DNA from: Streptomyces fumigatiscleroticus
GTDB lineage: Bacteria; Actinomycetota; Actinomycetes; Streptomycetales; Streptomycetaceae
DNA: 64,000 bases
NCBI RefSeq assembly: GCF_014647975.1
Contig: NZ_BMQF01000001.1
Coordinates: 372,001-436,000, forward strand
Direction: 5' to 3'
Part shown: positions 1 to 7,036 of the stretch, one piece after another
Position numbering within the stretch: the first letter of the stretch is position 1
How the letters are laid out: every line of letters starts with the position of its first letter
Translations under genes and position numbers: made by a program
The notes under the pieces: model-generated
The model's database searches: none
Seen by the model: only the letters and a program-made list of their open reading frames with translations
What the model was told of the DNA's origin: nothing

Positions 1-1
1 C

Positions 2-940
2 ATGGTGGTCGTGCACCTGAACGCGTCGGGCATCCCGGTGGTCCGTCTCGACCCCGCCGACCTGACCGGCGGCGTCGCCCTGTCCGGCGAGTACGTGCAC
101 GGCTCCTTCCACGGGCATCTCTCGGCCGGGGACCGTCTGGTGGATCTCGCCGGGCTGCGCTCCGTCTGGGTGCGCAGGCCCGGCGCCCCGGCCGCGCGGG
201 CGGCCCATCCCTCCGCATGGCTGACCGAGGAGTCCTCCCAGGCGCTCTACGGCATGCTGCGCAGCACCGGCGCGCGCTGGATGAACCCTCCCGACGCGGC
301 GCACCGGGCCCGCCAGAAACCCTGGCAGCTCCGCCTCGCCCAGCGGTGCGGGCTGCCCGTACCGGCCACGCTGATCACGACCTTCCCGCCGGCCGCGCGG
401 GAGTTCGCCGAGCGGTATCCCGATCTGGTGGTCAAGCCCGTCTCGGGCGCGCATCCGCAGGACCCTCCCCGGGCGGTGCCGACCAGCAGGGTCGCGCCGG
501 AGACGGACTTCTCCGCCGTCGCCTACGGCCCCACCCTGCTGCAACGGCGGATCGCCAAGCGGGCCGACATCCGGCTCACCGTGGTGGGCGACCGGCTGCT
601 GGCCGCCCGGAAGCCGGCCGCCCCGGAGGCGGATGCGGACGAGGTGGACGTGCGGTTCGCCCGGTCGGCGTCGCCGTGGCTGGCAGCCGAGGTCCCGCCG
701 CGTGTCGCGGTGGCCGTCCGCGCGTATGTGCGCGCGGCCGGACTGGCCTACGGCGCCTTCGACTTCGCCGAGGACGCCGAGGGCGTCTGGTGGTTCCTGG
801 AGTGCAATCAGTCGGGGCAGTTCGGGTTCGTGGAGGTGGACACCGGGCAGCCGATCGCGCGCACCATCGCCGGGTGGCTGGCCGAGCCCGCCGCCGAGGA
901 GCCGGTGTGCGTCGGCGGCGCGGACACGATGGTCTCCTGA
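2..940 (+). CDS. ATP-grasp ribosomal peptide maturase (SAV_5884/TgmB-like), 5' partial
   Basis: ATP-grasp ligase of the type that matures ribosomally made peptides (graspetide-like) by ATP-dependent ester or amide cross-links. The protein opens with VVVHLNASGIPVVRLDPADL, the conserved N-terminal block of this actinobacterial family. It then has the usual MNPPDAAHRARQKPWQLRLA segment, the ATP-grasp core (DLVVKPVSG, LLQRRIAKRADIRLTVVG) and the metal-binding end FLECNQSGQFGFVE. Family members carry about a dozen residues before the first Met visible here, so the true start and probably the precursor peptide gene lie left of the window. No methyltransferase partner follows downstream. The family call is firm; the product is unknown. 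Confidence 0.88.
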   Translation: MVVVHLNASGIPVVRLDPADLTGGVALSGEYVHGSFHGHLSAGDRLVDLAGLRSVWVRRPGAPAARAAHPSAWLTEESSQALYGMLRSTGARWMNPPDAAHRARQKPWQLRLAQRCGLPVPATLITTFPPAAREFAERYPDLVVKPVSGAHPQDPPRAVPTSRVAPETDFSAVAYGPTLLQRRIAKRADIRLTVVGDRLLAARKPAAPEADADEVDVRFARSASPWLAAEVPPRVAVAVRAYVRAAGLAYGAFDFAEDAEGVWWFLECNQSGQFGFVEVDTGQPIARTIAGWLAEPAAEEPVCVGGADTMVS

Positions 941-980
941 CGGTGCCGCCGCCCGGCAGGCGGACCGGCCGGAGCCGTGC

Positions 981-1196
981 TCAGTGCGTGCGCGGGCCCG
1001 GCAGCAGGGCGGTGCGCTGCCATCCCGTGCCCGGGGAAGGGGGACGCTCGGGGCCCGGGGCGTGACCGGGAGCGTGCAGCGGACGCATGACGACCGCCAG
1101 CTCCCTGCTCACGCGTTCGGCCTCCCGGCGCACCTGCGCGGGCACGTCGCCGCATTCGGCGACGAGTCGGTCGTAGATGGGGGAATCCTGGAACAC
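981..1196 (-). CDS. small conserved Streptomyces protein
   Basis: A 71-residue protein starting MFQDSPIYDRLVAECGDVPAQVRREAERVSRELAVVMRP. The N-terminal 40 residues look like a conserved actinobacterial hypothetical with an amphipathic helix, and the C-terminal 30 residues are Pro/Gly-rich and probably disordered. A GTG start is chosen because AGGAAAGG lies about 11 bases upstream. It converges on the maturase gene. No motif suggests an activity. Confidence 0.6.
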   Translation of the reverse strand: MFQDSPIYDRLVAECGDVPAQVRREAERVSRELAVVMRPLHAPGHAPGPERPPSPGTGWQRTALLPGPRTH

Positions 1197-1325
1197 CCGT
1201 CAACGTGCCTTTCCTGTCGTCCGTCCCCCGTGCCGGGGGCGCGACTGACGAGTCTAGGCCGCCGCTCACCGGGCGGGGCGTATTCGGCCGAGGACTTGAC
1301 AAGGCCTCAGGGGCGGTGCATGCGC

Positions 1326-1379
1326 AGGGCCCGTCTTGCGGATCAGCCCGGTATCGGCCTGATCCCCAAGACGGGCCCT
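1326..1379 (-). terminator. long hairpin, likely terminator of the DUF5133 gene
   Basis: Inverted repeat with arms 1326-1346 and 1359-1379: 13 paired bases (AGGGCCCGTCTTG), one C/C mismatch, then 7 more pairs, closing a 12-base loop. It starts about 14 bases beyond the stop of the DUF5133 gene on the minus strand. There is no U-tract, as is common for Streptomyces terminators. It could also act bidirectionally, since the small gene at 981-1196 lies beyond it in the same direction. Confidence 0.7.
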
Positions 1380-1392
1380 GTCCAGCGGTCGT

Positions 1393-1656
1393 TCAGACGG
1401 CCAGCGACAGGCCGCTCTCCCCTTCCGGATCCGCCGCCGCGGCCGCCACCGGTGTCCGCCGCGCGGCGAGCAGCAGGGCGTCCGCCTTGGCGACCGCGTC
1501 GTGGACGCTGGTCGTCCCCATCATCACGCACAGCGTGTAACTGACGTCCTCCAGCTCACGCGCCGTGGCCGGCCGCTCGCTCTCCGCCTGAGCGATCCGC
1601 AGCGACGCGTAGCGTGTCAGCAACTCTCTGACGACCTTCGGGTCCGGTACGAGCAC
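1393..1656 (-). CDS. DUF5133 domain protein
   Basis: An 87-residue protein (MLVPDPKVVRELLTRYASLRIAQAESERPATARELEDVSYTLCVMMGT...) matching the small DUF5133 family of streptomycetes: a helical protein with the conserved 'L..vsYTLCV.tGt' block at about residues 39-50 and a HDAVAKADALLLAAR helix after it. The GTG at 1656 is preferred over an ATG at 1713 because GAGAGGGG sits just upstream and family members start with this LVPDPxVVR block. Function unknown; many paralogues occur per genome. Confidence 0.75.
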   Translation of the reverse strand: MLVPDPKVVRELLTRYASLRIAQAESERPATARELEDVSYTLCVMMGTTSVHDAVAKADALLLAARRTPVAAAAADPEGESGLSLAV

Positions 1657-1847
1657 GAAGCGCCCCTCTCTCGATTTGCGCTGCGTATGCCCGAACTGCG
1701 CCGAACCAATCACCCGCTGCGTCGACCTGCTCGCGATTGACGGGAATTGGCCGCTTTTCCGTCGTCGGCCTGCGTGGACGGGCGGCGGCTTGGCCGAATA
1801 AGAGCGGTACGACCCGCTTGCCGGAGAAGCACCGTGCCGGCGTGGAC

Positions 1848-3617
1848 TCAGGCCGCCTGGCCGCTGTGCAGCGCGGTGTACGCCCCGCCCCGGCGCAGCA
1901 GTTCCTCATGGGTGCCGATCTCCTGGATGCGGCCGTCCCCCATCACCACGATCCGGTCGGCGCCCCGCACGGTGGACAGCCGGTGCGCCACGACGAACGT
2001 GGTGCGTCCGCGCAGCAGCCGCGCGAGCGCCTGCTGCACGAGCGCCTCCGAGCGGGTGTCGAGCGCCGAGGTCGCCTCGTCCAGGATCAGCACCCGGGGA
2101 TCCCGGATCAGCGCGCGGGCGATGGCCAGGCGCTGGCGCTGTCCGCCGGACAGCCGTGCGCCCCGCTCCCCCACCAGCGTGTCCAGGCCCTGCGGCAGCC
2201 GGTCGACGAACTCCAGGGCGTTGGCGTCGCGCAGCGCCGCGCGCACCGTCTCCTCGTCGGCGTCGTCCATCCCGTAGGCCACGTTCTCGCGGATGGTGCC
2301 GTCGAAGAGGATCGACTCCTGCGGCACCACCGAGACGAACCGCCGGTAGGTGCGCAGGTCGAGGGTGTTCATGTCGGTGCCGTCGAGCAGCAGCCGGCCC
2401 GAGGTGGGGCGGATGAAGCCGATGACGAGGTTGAGCACGGTGGACTTGCCCGCGCCGGACGCGCCCACCAGGGCGACGGTCTCGCCGGGCCGCACCGCGA
2501 GGTCGAAGTCGCGCACGGCGGGCCGCCCGTCGCTCTCGTACGCGTAGCCGACGTTCTCGAAGGTGACCGCGCCGCGCAGCGAGGCCAGCTCCGCCTTGCC
2601 CTCGTTGTCCTCCAGTTCGGGCGCCTGGAGCACCTCGCCGACCGAGCGGACCGACTCCAGGCCCTTGGTGATGACCGGGGCGAGGCTCGCCAGCGTGGTC
2701 GTGGAGTTGGTGAGGGTGGTCAGGAAGGCGCTGAGCATCACGACGTCGCCGGCGGTGACGCCCCAGACCTCGTAGTACGAGATCAGCGCCGCGCCCGCGA
2801 GGACCAGCACGCCGACCACGTTGAGCACCACCCAGGACAGCGAGCCGAACCGGCCGTTGATCAGGTCCAGGCGCATCCCGGACGTGAGCAGCCGGTGCAG
2901 CGTGCCGTCCATGCGGCGCAGGGCCTTGCCCTCCAGGCCGTGCGCGCGGGTCACCGGGATCAGCCGGGTCATCTCCGTCACCCGGGACGACAGGGTCTCC
3001 ACCTCGTGCCGGAAGTGCTCGTTGTGGGTGCGCAGCCGGGCCCTGAGCCGGGCCACGAGCAGGGCCGCGGCGGGCACGACGACGAGGAAGACGGGCAGGA
3101 ACTCCGGGGTGCGCACGCCGATGATGACCAGGCCGCCGGTGAGCACGGTGAGCGCCCCGAGCCCGGTCTCGGCGGTCTGCTGCACCATCTGCTCCACGGT
3201 CTCCACGTCGCGCACGACCTTGGCCTGGAGCACCCCCGCGCTGACCCGCGAGTGGTAGCCGATGGACAGCTGCTGCATGCGCGTGCACAGCGCGGACCGC
3301 AGGGTGGTGCCCATGCGGCGGACGCTGCCGTACAGGAGGCGGACGTACAGCAGGTGCAGCGGGTAGTTGACCACCAGGATGAACATGATGACGCCGGTGC
3401 TGGTCCAGAGCCTGCCGATCGGCTGGTGCTGGACGACGGTGTCGATGATGGACGCGGTGATCAGGGGCAGCAGCCAGACGGGGCTGTGCTTGACGGTGAA
3501 GACGACGACCGCGCCGGCCAGGCGGCGGCGGTCGGCGCGGAGCAGGTAGGCGAGCGTGCGTATCGGGTGTTCGCCCAGGTAGCGGTGGTCGAGCGGTCGT
3601 TCGTGCGACGACGCCAT
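1848..3617 (-). CDS. ABC exporter, fused permease and ATPase
   Basis: A 589-residue half-transporter of the type I exporter (MsbA/multidrug) class. The N-terminal half has six predicted membrane spans (for example LAGAVVVFTVKHSPVWLLPLI and PEFLPVFLVVVPAAALLVARL). The C-terminal ATPase has Walker A GASGAGKST, Q-loop VVPQESILFD, signature LSGGQRQRLAIARAL, Walker B VLILDEATSALD and H-loop VVAHRLST, so it should be catalytically intact. The ATG at 3617 is chosen over an ATG 12 codons upstream because AGGAGG lies at 3628-3633. It probably works as a homodimer because no partner half-transporter is adjacent. Substrate not predictable. Confidence 0.92.
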   Translation of the reverse strand: MASSHERPLDHRYLGEHPIRTLAYLLRADRRRLAGAVVVFTVKHSPVWLLPLITASIIDTVVQHQPIGRLWTSTGVIMFILVVNYPLHLLYVRLLYGSVRRMGTTLRSALCTRMQQLSIGYHSRVSAGVLQAKVVRDVETVEQMVQQTAETGLGALTVLTGGLVIIGVRTPEFLPVFLVVVPAAALLVARLRARLRTHNEHFRHEVETLSSRVTEMTRLIPVTRAHGLEGKALRRMDGTLHRLLTSGMRLDLINGRFGSLSWVVLNVVGVLVLAGAALISYYEVWGVTAGDVVMLSAFLTTLTNSTTTLASLAPVITKGLESVRSVGEVLQAPELEDNEGKAELASLRGAVTFENVGYAYESDGRPAVRDFDLAVRPGETVALVGASGAGKSTVLNLVIGFIRPTSGRLLLDGTDMNTLDLRTYRRFVSVVPQESILFDGTIRENVAYGMDDADEETVRAALRDANALEFVDRLPQGLDTLVGERGARLSGGQRQRLAIARALIRDPRVLILDEATSALDTRSEALVQQALARLLRGRTTFVVAHRLSTVRGADRIVVMGDGRIQEIGTHEELLRRGGAYTALHSGQAA

Positions 3618-3744
3618 CGGCGGTGGTCCTCCTGGATTGCCGAATGTGGGCAAGCGCTTTCTTACCCGTTCGGCGACCAGGGCGCCACACCGTTCCGCAC
3701 CTCGGGAGACCCGCGCCCTCTCCCCCGTGGAAGGCGCGGGGGCC

Positions 3745-4290
3745 TCACTCCCCGAGCGTGCGGACCAACTCCGTGGTGGCCTCGGTGATCTCGGCGTCCT
3801 CCTCGGCCAGCAGCCCCTTCAGGGCGCCGCGCCGGGCACGGACGGCCTGCCGGGCCGCGCGCTCCCACACCGCGTGGTTCTCACGGCGGTTGAGCAGCTT
3901 GGGATAGGCGGCGGCGATGTGCTCCCACTGCCGCGCGTCGGCGATGCCGGCCAGCAGCTGGATGATCTGCGCCCGGCAGGTCACCCCGGGCAGCTGCGCC
4001 AGCTCCCAGAGGAAGGGCACCGTCACGGCGGTGGCCTGCTCCACCACGAAGCCGTACTGGCAGATGCGTTTCCGCAAGTCCTCCAGGGCGACCCGGGCGG
4101 CGACCGGATCGCTCCCGGCGATGCTGCGGAGCAGCAGCGGGACGGCGGCGGCGGAACCGGTGGAGTCCTGGATCCGGTCCCAGGCGACCTGGTCCAGCTG
4201 CGCCAGCAGCGCGGCACCCGCCGCCCCCGCCGGTGAGGTCTCGCGTTCGGTGCGCTGGGTGCTCGGCTGTTCGGTCGGAGCGGTGCGCAT
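3745..4290 (-). CDS. HEAT/ARM-like helical repeat protein
   Basis: A 181-residue soluble, almost wholly helical protein. Residues about 25-175 form repeated helix pairs (PLLLRSIAGSDPVAARVALEDLRKRICQYG, VPFLWELAQLPGVTCRAQIIQLLAGIADARQ, NRRENHAVWERAARQAVRARRGALKGLLA) typical of HEAT/PBS-lyase-like scaffolds. The ATG at 4290 has GGAAGGG upstream; another ATG nine codons earlier is possible. It lies just upstream of the ABC exporter in the same direction. Probably a protein-binding scaffold; no partner is evident. Confidence 0.65.
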   Translation of the reverse strand: MRTAPTEQPSTQRTERETSPAGAAGAALLAQLDQVAWDRIQDSTGSAAAVPLLLRSIAGSDPVAARVALEDLRKRICQYGFVVEQATAVTVPFLWELAQLPGVTCRAQIIQLLAGIADARQWEHIAAAYPKLLNRRENHAVWERAARQAVRARRGALKGLLAEEDAEITEATTELVRTLGE

Positions 4291-4512
4291 GGCGTAAGGC
4301 CCTTCCGCGGCGGTCATGTCGGCTGAGGGGGCGGCTCGGCGATCCGGCCCGGCACGCCCGGTCCCGCCGGTCTCCCTCCCGGCGCGGCTCCACCGGCCGG
4401 CCGGCGCACTCGATGGGCAGGTAGGAACACGGTCTCTCCCTGCTACGACGTCAGGACAGGACGTTCTGACCGGGGTTGACCCCACGGCTATTATCCACGC
4501 TGACGGCGTCCG

Positions 4513-4526
4513 CGTGCAATTGCACG
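4513..4526. promoter_or_regulatory. 14-bp palindrome upstream of the DUF397 gene
   Basis: Perfect palindrome CGTGCAATTGCACG about 80 bases upstream of the DUF397 start, just downstream of a TATTAT -10-like hexamer (4489-4494). Its core CGTGCAATTGCA recurs at 6942 in the promoter of the Methyltransf_19 gene. It is a candidate operator for the XRE regulator encoded at 4998-5918. The rest of the 4291-4605 gap holds AT-biased sequence with further AAATT half-site-like words and no gene. Confidence 0.55.
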
Positions 4527-4605
4527 GGAAATTGCGCGAAATTCTCCGCGCGCGGACGCGCGCATCCGCGCGCGGACGCGGAACACGAACAGCGAGGAGA
4601 CCCCG

Positions 4606-4833
4606 GTGCCACCAGCGCGAAACGGAGTGCAGGCCAGTTCGCTGAACGCCTGCTGGATCAAGAGCCGGCACAGCAACGCCGAGGGCAACTGCGTGGAGAT
4701 CGCGCCGGTCGACGGGGGCATCGCGCTGCGCAACTCCCGCGACCCCGACGGCCCCGCGCTCGTCTACACGCCCGCGGAAGTGGCCGCCTTCCTGGCCGGT
4801 GCGAAGGACGGGGAATTCGACCACCTGCTGTGA
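4606..4833 (+). CDS. DUF397 protein, partner of the XRE regulator
   Basis: A 75-residue DUF397 (PF04149) protein. It shows the family signature W.KS..SN..G.CVE (CWIKSRHSNAEGNCVEIA), VALRDS-like IALRNSRDPDGPALVYTP, and the closing W/F-type EVAAFLAGAKDGEFDHLL. The GTG start follows GCGAGGAGA. DUF397 proteins are encoded beside XRE/DUF5753 regulators, as in the whiJ and abaA loci of Streptomyces coelicolor, and are thought to counteract or tune them, resembling toxin-antitoxin pairs. The XRE gene follows after 164 bases with its own promoter-like sequence. Confidence 0.9.
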   Translation: MPPARNGVQASSLNACWIKSRHSNAEGNCVEIAPVDGGIALRNSRDPDGPALVYTPAEVAAFLAGAKDGEFDHLL

Positions 4834-4932
4834 CCGGACGGGTGTGACCGGACGGGGCGTGCGTACGTACGCGCGTGGGGACCCGCCCCGGTACCCGCCG
4901 ACGACCCCAACTCCGTGGTTTGTACGAGTGGA

Positions 4933-4961
4933 TGACTCCGGGGCCGGACGGATGCGATAAT
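4933..4961 (+). promoter_or_regulatory. candidate promoter of the XRE gene
   Basis: TGACTC (4933-4938), a 17-base spacer and GATAAT (4956-4961) lie 36 bases before the XRE start. This would give a short leader and lets the XRE gene be expressed independently of DUF397. A 12-bp palindrome GCGTACGTACGC at 4861-4872 sits further upstream and may be another protein site. Confidence 0.45.
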
Positions 4962-4997
4962 GCAGAAGTCAAGTCTGCCGGTCTGCTGGGAGTCTGG

Positions 4998-5918
4998 ATG
5001 TCCGCCGCGTCGCCCCGAGTCTCCCGCCTCGAGCCCTATCTGGACCGGACCGAGCCCGCCCCCACCCTGCTGAAGATGCTGGTGGGTGTCCAGCTCGCGG
5101 GCTTCCGCGACGATGCCGGGCTCTCCCAGGAGCAGGCGGCACGCGCGATCGGCTTCAGCCCGGCCAAGCTCTCGCGGATCGAGTCGGGCAAGGGCCGCAG
5201 GCCCCCGACGGAGAGCGACGTCCGCGCGCTGCTCCGGCTGTACCGCACGGACCCCTACGAGACCTCGGTGCTGATCAAGCTGTTGCAGCGGGCCGGCGAG
5301 CCCGGCTGGTGGCAGCGGTACGACAAGCGCCTGATGCCCGAGTGGTTCGACCGGCTGGTCGGACTCCAGGAGGCCGCCGCCACCATCCGCACCTTCGAGA
5401 TCCAGTACGTTCCCGGTCTGCTCCAGACAGCGGCCTACACGCGGGCCGTGGTGGAGCGCGGCCTGCCGAACGCGTCGGCCGGTGAGGTCCAGCGTCGTGT
5501 CGAACTGCGCATGCACCGCGCGCAGTTGCTGCACCGTCCGGACGCCCCGCAGCTGTGGGCGGTGATCGACGAGTCGGTGCTGCTGCGGGTGCTGGGCAGC
5601 CGCGCGGTGATGCGGGAGCAGCTCGCGCACCTGGTCGCGATGGCCCAGCTGCCGCATGTCAGCCTCCAGATCGTGCCGCTGGACGTGACCAACGCCTCGG
5701 CGCCCGCGATACCGGTCACCTATCTGCGCTTCGGCGGACTCGATCTGCCCGACATCGTCTATCTGGAACACATCAGGAGCGCCAACTTCCTCGAGGACCG
5801 GGACGAGACGGAGGAGTACCGGTTGGCGCTCGACCGGCTGGCCGACGAGGCGCTGACGCCGCGCGAGTCTCTGCGGAAGCTGCGCGAGACGATGGACGAG
5901 CGCTATCCCGCGGAGTGA
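4998..5918 (+). CDS. XRE-family regulator with DUF5753 domain
   Basis: A 306-residue helix-turn-helix regulator. Residues about 20-80 form the XRE domain (LAGFRDDAGLSQEQAARAIGFSPAKLSRIESGKGRRPP). The remainder is DUF5753, with its hallmark FEIQYVPGLLQTAAYTRAVV and later VIDESVLLRVLGSRAVMREQLAHL. Such proteins (WhiJ-like) act in development and antibiotic control together with DUF397 partners. The ATG at 4998 is used because a GGGAG precedes it and homology begins there. It is convergent with the methyltransferase gene, separated by tandem palindromic repeats and a strong hairpin. Confidence 0.92.
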   Translation: MSAASPRVSRLEPYLDRTEPAPTLLKMLVGVQLAGFRDDAGLSQEQAARAIGFSPAKLSRIESGKGRRPPTESDVRALLRLYRTDPYETSVLIKLLQRAGEPGWWQRYDKRLMPEWFDRLVGLQEAAATIRTFEIQYVPGLLQTAAYTRAVVERGLPNASAGEVQRRVELRMHRAQLLHRPDAPQLWAVIDESVLLRVLGSRAVMREQLAHLVAMAQLPHVSLQIVPLDVTNASAPAIPVTYLRFGGLDLPDIVYLEHIRSANFLEDRDETEEYRLALDRLADEALTPRESLRKLRETMDERYPAE

Positions 5919-5933
5919 GCGGGCGCCGGGCAC

Positions 5934-6005
5934 TTGGCCATGACACCACTTGGTCATGACGCCCTTGGTCATGACGCTCTTGGTCGTGACGCCCTTGGTC
6001 ATGAC
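5934..6005. repeat. five tandem copies of a TTGGTCATGAC repeat
   Basis: TTGGYCRTGAC occurs at 5934, 5950, 5965, 5980 and 5995, so the period is 15-16 bases. Four spacers are variants of RCNCYC. Each copy contains the 8-bp palindrome GTCATGAC or a one-base variant. The array sits between the stops of the XRE and methyltransferase genes and carries no gene. Confidence 0.85.
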
Positions 6006-6010
6006 ACGGG

Positions 6011-6041
6011 GCCGCGCCCGGCTTCCGTGGCCGGGCGCGGC
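6011..6041. terminator. bidirectional terminator hairpin
   Basis: Perfect 11-bp stem (GCCGCGCCCGG at 6011-6021 with its complement at 6031-6041) around a 9-base loop. It lies between the convergent XRE and methyltransferase genes and 13 bases from the stop of the latter. Confidence 0.75.
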
Positions 6042-6053
6042 TCCGTACGTCCG

Positions 6054-6878
6054 TCACTGCCCGCGAATGCGGCCCACACCGCCGAACTCGATCCACTCCT
6101 GGGTGAGCTGACGGGGCGCCACCTCGCTGTCCGGGCGCCAGGTGGACACCTCCACCAGTCCCGGTTCGAGGATGTCCATGCCGTCGAACCACTCGGCGAC
6201 GTCCTTCTCCTCGCGCACCCGGCCCCAGTGGCCCTGCGTGACCTGCTGCATGAAGTCCGTGACGGACATACGGACTTCGGGGTCCTCGCTGACCAGCTGG
6301 CACATGAGCGCGTAGCTGCCGGGCACGAGCCGTTCGGTCACGCGGCGCACGACGGCCGTCGGGCCGTCGGTGTCGCTGTCCGGGATGCAGTGGAAGACGG
6401 AGTTGAACAGCACGGCGACCGGCTGCGAGAAGTCGATCAGGCGCTGGGTGTCGGGGTGGGAGAAGATGCCGTCGGTGTCCCGCATGTCGGCATGGATGAC
6501 GGCGGTGCGTTCGTTCTGGTCCAGCAGTGCCCGGCCGTGGACCAGCACCATGGGGTCGTTGTCCACGTAGACCACGCGCGAGTCGGGCGCGACGGACTGC
6601 GCGACCTGGTGCACGTTGTTCTGCGTGGGCAGGCCGGATCCGTGGTCGAGGAACTGGCGGATCCCGTACTCCTCCGTCAGGATCCGCACCACGCGCTGGA
6701 GGAAGCGGCGGTTGTTCAGGGCCAGTCGGCGGGTGCTGGGGACGACCTTGTCGAGTTCCTCGACCGCCGCCCGGTCGGCCGCGTAGTTGTCCTTGCCGCC
6801 CAGGTAGTAGTCGTACATACGAGCCGCTGTCGGCACATTGGCGTCGATCTCCGTGGACAGCTGCTTGTCGGTGTGCAT
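6054..6878 (-). CDS. SAM-dependent methyltransferase, Methyltransf_19 (DUF574)
   Basis: A 274-residue protein of the actinobacterial PF04672 family. It shows the family opening (NVPTAARMYDYYLGGKDNYAADRAAVE), FLDHGSGLPTQNNVHQVAQ as the SAM-binding motif, RVVYVDNDPMVLVHGRALL as the acidic second motif, and AVIHADMRD. Structures in this family have the class I Rossmann fold, but substrates are unknown. The ATG at 6878 follows GGGGGAAC. The promoter carries the CGTGCAATTGCA word shared with the DUF397 gene, suggesting control by the XRE/DUF397 pair. Confidence 0.9.
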   Translation of the reverse strand: MHTDKQLSTEIDANVPTAARMYDYYLGGKDNYAADRAAVEELDKVVPSTRRLALNNRRFLQRVVRILTEEYGIRQFLDHGSGLPTQNNVHQVAQSVAPDSRVVYVDNDPMVLVHGRALLDQNERTAVIHADMRDTDGIFSHPDTQRLIDFSQPVAVLFNSVFHCIPDSDTDGPTAVVRRVTERLVPGSYALMCQLVSEDPEVRMSVTDFMQQVTQGHWGRVREEKDVAEWFDGMDILEPGLVEVSTWRPDSEVAPRQLTQEWIEFGGVGRIRGQ

Positions 6879-6930
6879 CGTTCCCCCACGCTCGGTGACG
6901 CGCCAACGGCACTGGCCTGACTGAGAGTAC

Positions 6931-6957
6931 ATCTTAGGGAGCGTGCAATTGCAGAAA
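6931..6957 (-). promoter_or_regulatory. methyltransferase promoter with XRE-type palindrome
   Basis: On the minus strand a TAAGAT -10-like hexamer (6931-6936) lies 53-58 bases before the start codon. The 10-bp palindrome TGCAATTGCA (6944-6953, within CGTGCAATTGCA 6942-6953) occupies the spacer and -35 area. This is where a repressor would block polymerase. The same 12-base word is at 4513-4524. Confidence 0.5.
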
Positions 6958-6985
6958 CCAGTCACATGCAGCGCACAGTTTTGAG

Positions 6986-7014
6986 CCCGGCCCGCCCGGG
7001 CCGGGCGGGCCGGG
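6986..7014 (-). terminator. terminator of the liv-type operon
   Basis: Perfect 14-base inverted repeat (CCCGGCCCGCCCGG at 6986-6999, complement at 7001-7014) 23 bases beyond the stop of the substrate-binding protein. Further GGGCGGGCC repeats to 7024 allow alternative pairings. Confidence 0.65.
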
Positions 7015-7036
7015 CGGGCCGGGCGGAACGTCGTCG

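Noticed and set aside
1556..1909. 117-codon minus-strand frame spanning the DUF5133 start region
   Set aside because: It overlaps the conserved DUF5133 gene in another frame and lacks recognisable motifs.
1737..3788. 683-codon plus-strand frame opposite the ABC exporter
   Set aside because: Antisense shadow of a gene with intact ABC motifs; its composition is His/Gln/Arg-rich as expected for an antisense frame in high-GC DNA.
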